A stretch of DNA of 64,000 nucleotides from Chitinophagaceae bacterium (GCA_016710935.1 JADJTY010000012.1:124001-188000), one strand, 5' to 3'. Positions 1 through 9,647 are shown, counted from the stretch's first letter. Numbers and translations are program-made. Notes: generated by a model from the sequence alone, not told the origin.

Positions 1-572
1 CGGATGCGATCGTAGCTGGTTAGCAAACGATCATCAGCATGGGTGCGGGCTTTTTCACCTTCCTTGTTATAGTGTTTTTCTTCTTTTTCAGTTTCACTGA
101 TAATTTTTTCCAGCTCACCCTTTTTTCCGGTAAGATGACTCTCTTTATTAGCTACCGCTTTTTTTGCTGTTTCCAGCTGCCTTGCTTTTTCAGAAATCTC
201 CTCGGTAGCATCCTTAATATGTTTTTCGCAAAGCTTTATTTCTAAAGTCTGCATTTCAATTTCTTTATTGATGGCTTCAAACTCACGGTTGTTCTTTACG
301 TTATCGCTTTGCTTTTCGTATTTTTTAACCAGTGCTTCGGCTTCTTTAATGCCTTCTTTCTTTTGGGCAATAAATTCCTGGATACCGTTTATTTCTTCTT
401 CAACACGGGTTTGCCTGGCGTGCAGACCTTCAATTTCGTCTTCCAGGTCTTTTACCTCCATAGGTAATTCTCCTTTCAGGATCTGAATTTCATCCAGCTT
501 ACAGTCTACTTTTTGTAATAGTACCAGTGCGCTTAATTTTTCTTCAATTGAAAATTCTTTAACTGCGGCCAT
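1..572 (-). CDS. C4-type zinc ribbon / coiled-coil protein (COG1579-like), partial
   Basis: Reading leftward from the ATG at 570-572 gives about 190 residues with no stop before the window edge, so the C-terminus is missing. The visible part begins MAAVKEFSIEEKLSALV and is almost entirely charged, heptad-like coiled coil. It holds the motif NNREFEAINKEIE (about residues 95-107), which resembles the conserved NNREYEAL core of the COG1579 family. In that family a C-terminal CxxC-CxxC zinc ribbon follows; here it lies beyond the edge and cannot be checked. The gene follows the Nif3-like gene on the same strand with a 27 bp gap, a pairing I know from other Bacteroidota. Function is uncertain; nucleic-acid or tethering roles have been suggested for relatives. 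Confidence 0.85.
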   Translation of the reverse strand, partial: MAAVKEFSIEEKLSALVLLQKVDCKLDEIQILKGELPMEVKDLEDEIEGLHARQTRVEEEINGIQEFIAQKKEGIKEAEALVKKYEKQSDNVKNNREFEAINKEIEMQTLEIKLCEKHIKDATEEISEKARQLETAKKAVANKESHLTGKKGELEKIISETEKEEKHYNKEGEKARTHADDRLLTSYDRI

Positions 573-599
573 ATTATTTTTGAAATTTTATTTTTGAAA

Positions 600-1697
600 T
601 TACAGGAAGTAATGTACCGGGTTGGTTTTTACCCCTGTTTTTAGGACGGCAAAGGTAGGGAATTTTTGGCTCAAAATATCAAATAACAGGTCTATGGTGT
701 ACTGTTCGCTCTCAAAATGGCCAATATCAGCCACAACCAGCCGGTTGTTGGCATCAAAAAATTCATGATATTTAATATCGCCTGTAATGTAAAAACCAGC
801 ACCGGATGCAGCCGCAGCCCCAATAAGAAAGCTGCCTGCACCCCCGCAAAGGGCTATTTTTGTAACAGGCCTGTCCAGTAATGGAGTATGACGTATTACA
901 GAAAGGTTGAATTTTTCTTTTAATAACCCCAATAAGGCTGTTTCGCTTAATGGCTGCGGCAATTCGCCCACTAAACCGCTGCCAACCTGTTGGTTTTGGT
1001 TATCGAGCGCCACCATATCGTATGCCACTTCCTCGTAGGGATGGGCCGCTATCAGGGCTTTTACAATAGCCTGCTCCTGCCATGCCGGAAAGATCATTTC
1101 CATTTTTATTTCATCTTCGGTATGGCGGATACCACGTTTTCCGCTAAAAGGATTGGTACCTTCTCCCGGCTTAAAGGTACCCTGGCCGGCGGTATTAAAA
1201 CTGCATTCACTGTAATTACTGATATGGCCGCCGCCGGCATTAAAAATGGCTGAGCGAACATTTTCTGCAAATTCAACAGGCACAAAAGTATACAGCTTTT
1301 TCAGCGTATCATTTTTAGGTTGAAGTACTTTGCGGTTTATTAAACCCAGCTTATCAGCCATGGCTGCATTTACGCCCTGCAACACATTATCTAAATTGGT
1401 ATGAATGGCGTAGATCGCAATATCATTTTTTATAGCAGTGATGATGGTTTGCTCCACATAATTTTTACCGGTAATTTTTCTTAACCCGCCAAAAATAATA
1501 GGGTGATGCGCTACTATCAGGTTGCATTTTTTTTCAATGGCTTCCAGCACCACGGCTTCGGTCGCATCTAAAGTGGTGATGATACCGGTACAATCCCAGC
1601 TGTTGTTACCGGTGATTAAACCAGCGTTATCATAGCTTTCCTGCAGGGATGGCGGTGCTACTGATTCTAAAAAAGATATGATCTCCTGAATCTTCAT
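600..1697 (-). CDS. Nif3-like dinuclear metal centre hexameric protein (YqfO/YbgI family)
   Basis: The protein has 365 residues, the length of the long (YqfO-type) branch that carries a PII/CutA-like insert in the middle. Metal-ligand motifs are visible: AHHPIIF (His64-His65), HTNLDNV (Asp103) and, near the C-terminus, DIGHFESE (His327, Glu331). The insert, about residues 130-235, contains the conserved GGGHISNYSECSF and PGEGTNPFSG segments. Relatives form ring-shaped hexamers with a two-metal site. They have been annotated as GTP cyclohydrolase I type 2, but the physiological substrate is unsettled. The start lies 3 bp after the stop of the acyl-CoA-binding protein, so the two are almost certainly co-transcribed. 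Confidence 0.94.
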   Translation of the reverse strand: MKIQEIISFLESVAPPSLQESYDNAGLITGNNSWDCTGIITTLDATEAVVLEAIEKKCNLIVAHHPIIFGGLRKITGKNYVEQTIITAIKNDIAIYAIHTNLDNVLQGVNAAMADKLGLINRKVLQPKNDTLKKLYTFVPVEFAENVRSAIFNAGGGHISNYSECSFNTAGQGTFKPGEGTNPFSGKRGIRHTEDEIKMEMIFPAWQEQAIVKALIAAHPYEEVAYDMVALDNQNQQVGSGLVGELPQPLSETALLGLLKEKFNLSVIRHTPLLDRPVTKIALCGGAGSFLIGAAAASGAGFYITGDIKYHEFFDANNRLVVADIGHFESEQYTIDLLFDILSQKFPTFAVLKTGVKTNPVHYFL

Positions 1698-1700
1698 TTT

Positions 1701-1958
1701 TTACCCTTTCAGTTTATTAACCAGCTCAACATATTGCTGCATACTTTCTTCTGATGTTTTTCCTTTTAATGCAGACCAGGCTTCGTATTTAGCTTTGTTT
1801 ACAAAATCAAAAGGATTGGTTGGCGCTTCGCCGCTAACATCGCCTTCGGTAGATTGTTTGTACAAAGAATACAGTTGCAGCAGCGTTTCGTTGCTGGGTT
1901 TCTCGCTTAGCGATTTGCTTTCGGCTATCGCCTTTTCAAATTGTGCTTTTATATCCAT
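1701..1958 (-). CDS. Acyl-CoA-binding protein (ACBP)
   Basis: This 85-residue protein matches the whole ACBP four-helix fold. The hallmark block LYSLYKQSTEGDV is followed by FDFVNKAKYEAWSALKGKTSE, shown here only as landmarks at about residues 29-41 and 50-70. The family binds long-chain acyl-CoA esters in the cytosol and buffers or delivers them to lipid enzymes. ACBPs are common in eukaryotes and patchy in bacteria, but recurrent in Bacteroidota. It is the first gene of the run ACBP-Nif3-zinc ribbon. Confidence 0.94.
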   Translation of the reverse strand: MDIKAQFEKAIAESKSLSEKPSNETLLQLYSLYKQSTEGDVSGEAPTNPFDFVNKAKYEAWSALKGKTSEESMQQYVELVNKLKG

Positions 1959-1971
1959 GTTTTTTTATTTG

Positions 1972-1979
1972 CGAATTTA
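1972..1979 (-). promoter_or_regulatory. Candidate -7 element (TAAATTCG) before the ACBP gene
   Basis: The reverse complement of 1972-1979 reads TAAATTCG, one mismatch from the Bacteroidota -7 consensus TAnnTTTG. It sits 13 bp upstream of the ACBP start codon. I do not see a well-spaced TTG -33 element, so support is weak. Confidence 0.35.
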
Positions 1980-2020
1980 AGATAAAGCTTTTAAGAGATG
2001 AATATGACTAGTCCTAAAAA

Positions 2021-2050
2021 AGAAAGCCAGCGTTTATACCCTGGCTTTCT
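2021..2050 (-). terminator. Intrinsic terminator after the OmpA/TSP3 gene
   Basis: A perfect 10 bp stem, AGAAAGCCAG with CTGGCTTTCT, encloses a 10 nt loop. On the minus strand it is followed by a TTTTTT-rich tract. It lies about 40 bp past the stop of the gene at 2092-3492. Confidence 0.85.
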
Positions 2051-2091
2051 TTTTCTATTTGCAACAACCTGTTAACCAGCCTGCTGCATTT

Positions 2092-3492
2092 TTATTTTTG
2101 TTTATAAATAGTTATCTCTACCCTTCTGTTCAACCAGTCCTGGTGCAAATCATAAGGCCTTGATGAACCGTAGAACGCTGTCCTCATCCTGTTTTTTGCA
2201 ATACCGTAGCTTTGGAAATAATCTCTTGCTACAAAAGCCCGTTCCTGTGAGATCAACGTATTATATTTCTCCTGCCCGAAATTATCTGCATGACCGTCAA
2301 TTATCACCATCAGGCTCTTATCGGCTTTTAATACGTTCACAATTTCGCCCAATACACTGAAGGCTTCGCTGGTAATATTGGCTTTGTCAAAATCGAACCG
2401 GATAAAATAAGTCATTGAATCGCCGGATGACCGTATGAGTTTACCGCCATCAAGAATCTTCCTCGGGCAGCCGTTGTTTTCGGCGGTACCTGCTGCATCA
2501 GGACATTTATCATCTTTATCCAAAATGCCATCTCCGTCTGTATCTGCCGGGCAGCCACTGTTATCAGCTACACCTTTTACATCGGGGCAATTATCGTTAT
2601 CATCATTCACCCCATCACCATCTGTATCAGGTACAGGGCAGCCTTTGTATTTGGCGGTTCCTTTCACATCCTTACATTGATCATCATTATCGGCTACGCC
2701 ATCACCATCAGCATCGGGACAACCATTTACGGTTCCTTTTACGGTTACACACAAATCAGTAATATCAGGAACACCATCTCCATCTGTATCAATTTCAATT
2801 TTAGGTGCTGTTACGGCAGTATCTTTTTTCTCTACAGTTTTGGCGGAATCTATAGCAGGTACCTCAACCTTAGGTTCTACCTTCTTAGGTTTTTTGTGCT
2901 GACCAAAACCAAGGGAGTAAAACATAAAATCGTCTTTAATTCCATCGGTTAAAGCCATTTTCCATTGGGCCTGTACAAAAAGATAGGCCCCGTTGTTGAA
3001 ATGAAACTGAAGGCCAACCCCCACCGGTGCATACACCACCAGTTGCCGTCCAAAATACCCGGCACCAATGCCGGCTGTTAAAAACGGATTTATTTTGCTG
3101 CTTTCTTTAAAAGCTTTTGCATGGAGCAACATATCAAGCTGGGGAGTAAAAGATGCCTTACCAATGCTGTCGTCTTTTACATACAATGCCGGAAAATTTG
3201 AAAAAGTGCCTATAAAATTACCGGAAAAATCAAAGTGAGAACCAAGCCCTTTCCAGTAAGTAGCTCCAAAACCAAAAGAACTGTTACCCGATTTAAAGAG
3301 GCCCTTCCGGTTAAAAGCATGGCTTATCGATGAATCATTAACTGCTTTAAAAAAGCCATAATCAGAGTAATTTATGTTAAACGAAAACATGCCCTTCTTC
3401 TTATCTGTACTTTTTACAGTCTTTTTTTGCCCATAAACAAGGGATGTACTCAGGCAAAGTAACAGGGCAATTTTCAGGAATTTAAAGTGCAT
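2092..3492 (-). CDS. OmpA-family outer membrane protein with TSP3 calcium repeats
   Basis: The protein has 466 residues in three parts. A signal peptide at 1-21 ends in LVYG before Gln. A roughly 180-residue region rich in alternating aromatic/polar strands looks like an outer membrane beta-barrel. A linker from about 230 to 345 holds five thrombospondin type 3 repeats of the DTDGDGVPD type, which bind calcium in known structures. An OmpA peptidoglycan-binding domain occupies about 362-466, with IDGHADNFG and the terminal NRRVEI motif. The expected role is a structural link between outer membrane and peptidoglycan. Nothing shows a specific ligand. It is transcribed alone, ends at a strong hairpin, and is divergent from the PKD adhesin. 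Confidence 0.93.
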   Translation of the reverse strand: MHFKFLKIALLLCLSTSLVYGQKKTVKSTDKKKGMFSFNINYSDYGFFKAVNDSSISHAFNRKGLFKSGNSSFGFGATYWKGLGSHFDFSGNFIGTFSNFPALYVKDDSIGKASFTPQLDMLLHAKAFKESSKINPFLTAGIGAGYFGRQLVVYAPVGVGLQFHFNNGAYLFVQAQWKMALTDGIKDDFMFYSLGFGQHKKPKKVEPKVEVPAIDSAKTVEKKDTAVTAPKIEIDTDGDGVPDITDLCVTVKGTVNGCPDADGDGVADNDDQCKDVKGTAKYKGCPVPDTDGDGVNDDNDNCPDVKGVADNSGCPADTDGDGILDKDDKCPDAAGTAENNGCPRKILDGGKLIRSSGDSMTYFIRFDFDKANITSEAFSVLGEIVNVLKADKSLMVIIDGHADNFGQEKYNTLISQERAFVARDYFQSYGIAKNRMRTAFYGSSRPYDLHQDWLNRRVEITIYKQK

Positions 3493-3637
3493 ATTGGTAG
3501 TATTAGGGAGTGTAAAAGGGTTTTACCCTGTTTTGGTTTACAGTTTAAAATATTAAACGTCAATGCAATGTAAAAATATATCTCTACATACACAATTTTT
3601 ATATAGAAAATGTTGTTTAGAATAAGGCAGAAATGCT

Positions 3638-6600
3638 ATGTTTTATCCATTTATCCATAATCCAAAAAAAAACGGGACCTGTATGCCTACGTTTACCCTA
3701 GCTATTCCCAGGCAGTATTTTTTACTATTCCTTTTACTGATTTCTTTCAGTATTAGCAGCAAAAGTCAGGTTACGGCAAATTTTTCAGCTTCCCCAACAT
3801 CTGGCTGTTCTCCGCAAATTGTAAATTTTAATGACCAGTCAACCGGAAACCCTATTTACTGGAAATGGGACCTGGGCAATGGCACTATCTCATTTTTACA
3901 AAATCCATCCACCACTTATTTTACCCCGGGTCAATATAACATTAAACTGGTTGTAGAAGACGGCCTGGGAAACAAAGATTCTTTAACCAGAACGCAATAC
4001 ATCAACATATTTCCAATACCGGTTGTAAACTTTTCGGCAACACCGCTATCGGGCTGCGTACCTTTAACGGTTCAGTTCACCGACCTAAGTACAGCAACCG
4101 GCTCTGCCATTACAAGCTGGTTATGGGATTTTGGCGATGGTACTACCGGCATTGTAAGAAATCCATCACATACCTATACATCAGCCGGAAATTACAATGT
4201 TACGCTGCGGGTTACTACGGTGTCGGGTTGTTCAAAAACGTTAACCAAAAATAATTACATCCACGCAAGCAATGGTGTAATCGCCAATTTTACCAATACT
4301 TTACCCACGGAGTGCAGCCTGCCGGTTACTATCAGCTTTACCAATTCCTCTTCGGGTTCAGGCACTTTATCTTACCTCTGGAATTTTGGGGATGGCCTTA
4401 CATCAACCTTACAAAATCCAACACATACTTATGTAATACAGGGAAATTTTACAGTAAGTTTACGCGTAACCAGCAGCACAGGTTGCATAACAACCATTAC
4501 CAGGCCAAATGCTGTGGTTATAAATTTTTTACGGGCAAGCTTTGTTAGCCCGGCAAGTTCATGCATTAATGATGCAGTTAATTTTACAAATACGTCAACA
4601 CCTACACCAACATCTGTACTTTGGGATTTTGGTGATGGCACCACTTCAACAACACTCAGCCCGGTAAAAACATACACGGCCACGGGAAGTTATACAGTAA
4701 AATTAGTTGCCAGGCTTGGCGCCTGTGTGGATTCTACCACATTTGTTTTTAATGTTTATCCAAAACCAACAGCTGGTTTTTCGGGAATAAACAGAACTGC
4801 ATGCGAACCTCCATTAACGGTAACTTTTACAAATACCAGCACAGCACCTGCAACTTACTTTTGGGATTTTGGTGACGGCGCAACTTCTACAGCACAAAAC
4901 CCGGTGCATACCTATACAGCCTATGGTTCATTTCATGTAAAACTGATCGTAACCAATTTTGTAGGATGCAGCGATTCGCTGATCATAAATAATTATGTAC
5001 AAATTTTACCGCCAGATGCAAGCATCAATAATTTACCGCAAAGCAATTGTGCGCCGCTTACGTGGACTTTTTCCTCTACAGTAAATTCACCCGATCCCGT
5101 TGTAAGTTACTTTTGGGATTTGGGAGATGGAACTACATCTACCTTACCAAACCCAACAAACACATACCCTACAGGCTCGTACGATATTAAATTAATTGTA
5201 ACCACAATGGGCGGCTGTACCGACACGGTTTTTATACCGGCAGGTATTGTGGCCGATGACAAACCTGTTGCAAATTTTAATGCAAACCCAAGAGATGTTT
5301 GTGCCAAAGAAGATGTGCTGTTCAATGATCTGTCAACCGGAAATATTACACGCTGGTTATGGGATTTTGGTGATGGCGGCACATCAACCGTTCAAAATCC
5401 ATCTCATCATTACCAGGATACAGGATTGTTTACTATTCGGCTGATTGTATGGAATAACAATTGCCCGGATACATTGATCCTTACTGATTATGTGCATATC
5501 AGTCCGCCGATTGCCAGCTTTAATTCAGTATTTGATTGTGTAGCACCCAGAACATTCACCTTTACAGATGCATCTATAGGCCCCGACGAATGGCATTGGG
5601 ATTTTGGAGATGGCACTACATCAACAACACAACACAATGTGCATACTTTTCCTGATACAGGCACATATACCATAAGACTTGTTGTAATAAATCATGTAAC
5701 CGGTTGCGATGATACATTTACGCAAACGATACGCATTGTAGAAGAAGTTGCGAATTTTAATGCAACAGCAACGGAGATCTGCCGCAATACTTCCACCACA
5801 TTTATTGCCATTGGAAATACACCGGGTACCATCAGTACTTACGAATGGGATTTTGGCGATGGACAAACCGACACGGGTGCTGTAGCAACACACACTTACA
5901 TCAATGCCGGTTTGTATTCAGTGCGTCTCATCATTACAGATATATCGGGTTGTAAAGACACTCTGGTGAGAGTTCAATACATCCGGATCAATGGTCCTGT
6001 TGCTGCTTTTACCATACCCAATGGTGGCAGTTGCTCAAACAACAGTTTTACTTTTGTTGATAATTCAACCGATGACGGATTGCATCCAATTACAAACTGG
6101 GTTTGGAATTTTGGTGATGGTACGATACAAACATTTACTGCGCCGCCTTTTACACATTTTTATTCAGCTTCAGGTTCGTACAATGTTACTTTAAAAACGA
6201 TTGATGCTATCGGATGTTCCGACAGTACAACCAATACAAACACCATTATAATTTCCAATCCTGTAGCTGCTTTCACACAATCAGATACAACCGTGTGCCC
6301 GGGCATTGATATTAGTTTTACCAATGCATCAACCGGACCAAACCTTACTTATGTTTGGCATTTTGGTGATGGCGCAACTGATACACTCGCTGACCCGGTA
6401 CACAATTATGCAACCGAAGGAAATTATACCGTATTATTAATCATCACCGATCAGTATGGTTGCCAGGATTCAGTAGATCAGATCATTCATGCAGCACCGC
6501 CACATGCAAGCTTTACCGTTTCCGATACACTAAGTACCTGCCCGCCGCTGATCGCAAACTTCACCAATACTTCAATAAATGGCATTGATGCAACCTGGGA

Positions 6601-8491
6601 TTTTGGCGATGGCAGTACCTCCAATTCGCCTAACCCGATTCATATTTATAATACACCGGGTATTTATTTTGCAAAATTATTTGTAACCGGTCCGGGCAAT
6701 AATTGTTTTGATACAGTAGTGCAAAGAATTGTTGTAAGGGGCCCTATCGGTACATTTAGTTACAGCCCTTTAAGTGGTTGCAGTCCGCTTACAGTAAACT
6801 TTACAGCGGTATCACCCGATCGTCCTGCGTATGTTTGGGATTTTAATGATGGCTCAATAATTAATACACCTGATTCAACCATATCCTATACTTATACTTT
6901 ACCCGGTGCTTATTTACCAAAAATGATACTGGTAGATTCCGGCGGATGCCAGGTTCCCATTGAAGGTGTTGATACCATCAATGTATATGGTGTAAAAACT
7001 AATTTTGGTTTTGATGGATTACCACGCTGTAACCTGGGTGATATTCAGTTTTCAGATTCATCCATCATCAATGATATTTCATCTGTATATGCCTGGAATT
7101 TTGGTGATGGCGGAATATCTGCTTTACAAAACCCCTCGCATTTTTATGCAGCACCCGGTCAATACTTTCCGCAACTGATCGTAGTAACCAACCGGGGTTG
7201 CAGGGACACCACAATATTACCGGTACCTGTAAAGATTGTAGCATCGCCGCAGGCAGATTTTACAAATGCATTAAGCGGATGTACACCCGTAATGGCAACT
7301 TTCAATGCATTTTTATCTGTTGCTGATACTTCTGCCATTAGCTGGAGCTGGAATTTAGGAAATGGAAACACCTCAACACTACAAACTACCCCTGCACAAA
7401 CTTATACAACTGCACAGATTTATAATGTAGCATTAATTGCAACCAACAGCAGCGGTTGTAAAGACACCGTTAATAAAAGTTTTGAAGTATATCCCATTCC
7501 CGTGATAAACGCGGGTAATGATGTACAGATATGCAGGGGCACGCCCACACGATTAACTGCCCTGGGTGGTGATACGTATACCTGGAGTCCTGCGCTGGGC
7601 TTAAGTTGTACCACTTGTACCAATCCAAACGCTTCACCGGATTTTAATCAAAAATATATAGTTACGGGTTCGTCCATTTATGGTTGTACCAATATGGATT
7701 CGCTGAATATAACCGTGATACAACCCTTTGTAATGGACAACAAAAGAGATGATACGATTTGTGTGGGTAGTTCGGTAAGGTTATTTGCTTCGGGCGCCAA
7801 CACTTACGAATGGTCTCCTTCATTGGGCTTAAATAATATTACAACTGCATTGCCACTTGCAAGTCCCAAAACCACCACAACATACCGTGTAATTGGCAGC
7901 GATGCCTATGGATGTTTTAAAGACACGGGGTACACTATCATAAAAGTTTATCCCATACCGCAGATAGATGCAGGGAAAGATATAACCATGAAAAATGGCG
8001 CTGCCCCAGTTACCATTACACCAACAATTTCTCCTGATATAACCGTTACGTATTGGTTATCTGCGCCGGGAATTTTATACAGCAATTCACCATCGGTTAC
8101 CGTGCAGCCAAAAGCCACAACAGAATATACCGTTGAAGCAAGAAACCCCGGTGGTTGTAAAACAACCGACAGGGTTACTGTGTACGTGATGTGTGATGGC
8201 GCCAATATTTTTATACCCAATACTTTTTCTCCAAACGGAAGCGGTACCAATGATGTTTTTTATCCGAGAGGCTCGGGCATATTTACGATAAAGCTTTTAC
8301 GCATTTTCAATCGTTGGGGCGAAGTGGTTTTTGAGAAAGTAAATTTCTCTCCCAATGACCCAGGCGCTGGCTGGGATGGTACTGTAAAAGGCAAAAAAGT
8401 AAACAGCGATGTATTTGTGTACACCGCAGAAGTGGTTTGTGAAAATAATAATTCGATGATACTAAATGGAAATATTGCATTGCTGAGATAA
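3638..8491 (+). CDS. Giant PKD-repeat surface protein with type IX (type B, CHU_C) sorting domain
   Basis: The 1617-residue product contains fifteen PKD domains, each recognisable by a WDFGDG-like core (variants WNFGDG, WDLGNG, WHFGDG) followed by a HTY...G.Y.V.L strand. They are spaced roughly every 80-95 residues from about 45 to 1290. Two further beta domains with VCxG...L.A.G...Y.WSP motifs follow. The last 100 residues (1518-1617) are a classic gliding-motility-associated C-terminal domain: FIPNTFSPNG, RIFNRWGEVVFE, GWDGT and the terminal GNIALLR. This predicts export by the type IX secretion system and surface attachment. Met16 (position 3683) directly precedes the hydrophobic signal peptide and may be the real start; the first ATG is reported. 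It is probably an adhesin. The PorP/SprF gene follows after 45 bp. Confidence 0.93.
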   Translation: MFYPFIHNPKKNGTCMPTFTLAIPRQYFLLFLLLISFSISSKSQVTANFSASPTSGCSPQIVNFNDQSTGNPIYWKWDLGNGTISFLQNPSTTYFTPGQYNIKLVVEDGLGNKDSLTRTQYINIFPIPVVNFSATPLSGCVPLTVQFTDLSTATGSAITSWLWDFGDGTTGIVRNPSHTYTSAGNYNVTLRVTTVSGCSKTLTKNNYIHASNGVIANFTNTLPTECSLPVTISFTNSSSGSGTLSYLWNFGDGLTSTLQNPTHTYVIQGNFTVSLRVTSSTGCITTITRPNAVVINFLRASFVSPASSCINDAVNFTNTSTPTPTSVLWDFGDGTTSTTLSPVKTYTATGSYTVKLVARLGACVDSTTFVFNVYPKPTAGFSGINRTACEPPLTVTFTNTSTAPATYFWDFGDGATSTAQNPVHTYTAYGSFHVKLIVTNFVGCSDSLIINNYVQILPPDASINNLPQSNCAPLTWTFSSTVNSPDPVVSYFWDLGDGTTSTLPNPTNTYPTGSYDIKLIVTTMGGCTDTVFIPAGIVADDKPVANFNANPRDVCAKEDVLFNDLSTGNITRWLWDFGDGGTSTVQNPSHHYQDTGLFTIRLIVWNNNCPDTLILTDYVHISPPIASFNSVFDCVAPRTFTFTDASIGPDEWHWDFGDGTTSTTQHNVHTFPDTGTYTIRLVVINHVTGCDDTFTQTIRIVEEVANFNATATEICRNTSTTFIAIGNTPGTISTYEWDFGDGQTDTGAVATHTYINAGLYSVRLIITDISGCKDTLVRVQYIRINGPVAAFTIPNGGSCSNNSFTFVDNSTDDGLHPITNWVWNFGDGTIQTFTAPPFTHFYSASGSYNVTLKTIDAIGCSDSTTNTNTIIISNPVAAFTQSDTTVCPGIDISFTNASTGPNLTYVWHFGDGATDTLADPVHNYATEGNYTVLLIITDQYGCQDSVDQIIHAAPPHASFTVSDTLSTCPPLIANFTNTSINGIDATWDFGDGSTSNSPNPIHIYNTPGIYFAKLFVTGPGNNCFDTVVQRIVVRGPIGTFSYSPLSGCSPLTVNFTAVSPDRPAYVWDFNDGSIINTPDSTISYTYTLPGAYLPKMILVDSGGCQVPIEGVDTINVYGVKTNFGFDGLPRCNLGDIQFSDSSIINDISSVYAWNFGDGGISALQNPSHFYAAPGQYFPQLIVVTNRGCRDTTILPVPVKIVASPQADFTNALSGCTPVMATFNAFLSVADTSAISWSWNLGNGNTSTLQTTPAQTYTTAQIYNVALIATNSSGCKDTVNKSFEVYPIPVINAGNDVQICRGTPTRLTALGGDTYTWSPALGLSCTTCTNPNASPDFNQKYIVTGSSIYGCTNMDSLNITVIQPFVMDNKRDDTICVGSSVRLFASGANTYEWSPSLGLNNITTALPLASPKTTTTYRVIGSDAYGCFKDTGYTIIKVYPIPQIDAGKDITMKNGAAPVTITPTISPDITVTYWLSAPGILYSNSPSVTVQPKATTEYTVEARNPGGCKTTDRVTVYVMCDGANIFIPNTFSPNGSGTNDVFYPRGSGIFTIKLLRIFNRWGEVVFEKVNFSPNDPGAGWDGTVKGKKVNSDVFVYTAEVVCENNNSMILNGNIALLR

Positions 8492-8536
8492 TACAACACA
8501 GCATATGGAGGCTGAATAATTTTAATATCCAATACG

Positions 8537-9577
8537 ATGAAAACAAATTTAAAACATACCATTTTTCAAACTGCAATGATGATGCTGTTATGCTCCGTAT
8601 CAGCTACAGCACAGGATATACATTTCTCACAATTTTTTGAAACGCCCTTGTTGAGAAACCCGTCGCTTGCCGGTATTTTTAAAGGTGATGTACGGGCACA
8701 AATGGTTTACCGCAGCCAGTGGAATAATGTTACCGATGCTTACCGCACCGGATCTTTTAATGTTGAATTTAAAAAACCTATTGGTAAAGGCGATGATTTT
8801 TTTACCATTGGCGCACAGGTTTTGTACGACAGGGCCGGCACCATTGCACTCACATCAACTCATTTATTACCGGTTTTAAATTACCAAAAATCTTTAAGCA
8901 CCGACAGAAATATGTACCTGTCGCTGGGCTTTATGGGCGGACTTGTACAAAGAAGAATAGACCAGGGTAAGATGACAACAAACAGTCAGTATAACGGTAG
9001 TGAATATGACCCAAACCTGAACAACGGTGAAAATTTTGGCAAGACATCCTATTCTTACCTGGATGCCAGTGTGGGTATGAGTTTCAACACACAGATAGGG
9101 CAAAATGAAAACAACAATATTTATGCTGGGCTGGCCTATCATCATTTTAATAAATCGAATAAGGTTTCCTTTTACGGAAATATAGATCTGGAAATGAAAC
9201 CAAAATGGGTTGGCTCGCTGGGTATAAGAATGAATGTGAGTGAAGAATCTTATTTTACTTTATACGGAGACTACAGCAAACAGGATACTTACCAGGAAAT
9301 GGTTGCAGGATTTTTGTATAGCTACAGGCTTGGCGATCCTGAAGACCCGAGGTATGTGTTGCACATCGGCAGCATGGTACGTTTGAAAGATGCTTTAATA
9401 CCTGTTGTAAAAATTGATGTGGGGCATATGGCTGTTTCGGTAAGTTATGATGTAAATACTTCTCAATTAAGAAATGCCAGTTATGGACGCGGCGGATTTG
9501 AACTTTCCTTAGGCTATCAAAACTTTAATAATAAAGATAACAGCACCAGCAATGCGGTTAGGTGCCCTAAGTTTTAA
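8537..9577 (+). CDS. PorP/SprF family type IX secretion-associated outer membrane protein
   Basis: The 346-residue protein starts with a signal peptide (cleavage near TATAQ, about residue 26) and the family signature DIHFSQFFETPLLRNPS. The motifs YRSQWNNV and YDRAGTI follow, then beta-barrel-like strands to the end. PorP/SprF proteins are 14-stranded outer membrane barrels that anchor or help secrete partner adhesins carrying type B sorting domains, as SprF does for SprB in Flavobacterium. The 45 bp spacing after the PKD adhesin strongly suggests this pair forms one adhesin/anchor operon. Confidence 0.93.
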   Translation: MKTNLKHTIFQTAMMMLLCSVSATAQDIHFSQFFETPLLRNPSLAGIFKGDVRAQMVYRSQWNNVTDAYRTGSFNVEFKKPIGKGDDFFTIGAQVLYDRAGTIALTSTHLLPVLNYQKSLSTDRNMYLSLGFMGGLVQRRIDQGKMTTNSQYNGSEYDPNLNNGENFGKTSYSYLDASVGMSFNTQIGQNENNNIYAGLAYHHFNKSNKVSFYGNIDLEMKPKWVGSLGIRMNVSEESYFTLYGDYSKQDTYQEMVAGFLYSYRLGDPEDPRYVLHIGSMVRLKDALIPVVKIDVGHMAVSVSYDVNTSQLRNASYGRGGFELSLGYQNFNNKDNSTSNAVRCPKF

Positions 9578-9596
9578 GCGATCAATTCAAAATAAC

Positions 9597-9647
9597 CAGG
9601 CAAAAAAAATCCCACCGAAGTGAGATTTAATTATTGTGGAGAGTATC
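9597..9647. repeat. Direct repeat unit, copy 1 (terminator plus tRNA-Ala 3' end)
   Basis: About 51 bp starting CAGGCAAAAAAAATCCC and running to GTGGAGAGTATC recur almost identically at 9753-9804, 156 bp away. The second copy is the terminator and 3' acceptor end of the functional tRNA-Ala. Copy 1 is therefore the remnant of a duplicated tRNA-terminator unit. Confidence 0.85.
9608..9627 (-). terminator. Duplicate UUCG-loop terminator of the decayed tRNA copy
   Basis: On the minus strand this reads AATCTCAC-TTCG-GTGGGATT followed by a run of T, identical in stem and loop to the hairpin at 9765-9784. It sits downstream of the decayed tRNA-like copy and may also receive read-through from the real tRNA. 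Confidence 0.7.

Noticed and set aside
990..1253. Plus-strand frame of 87 codons within the Nif3-like gene
   Set aside because: It lies fully opposite a well-supported coding gene and shows no recognisable domain.
4312..8562. Several reading frames of 60-100 codons antisense to or shifted within the PKD gene
   Set aside because: They recur with the PKD repeat DNA and have repeat-derived peptides (such as VVPSPKSQ), so they are shadows of the repeats.
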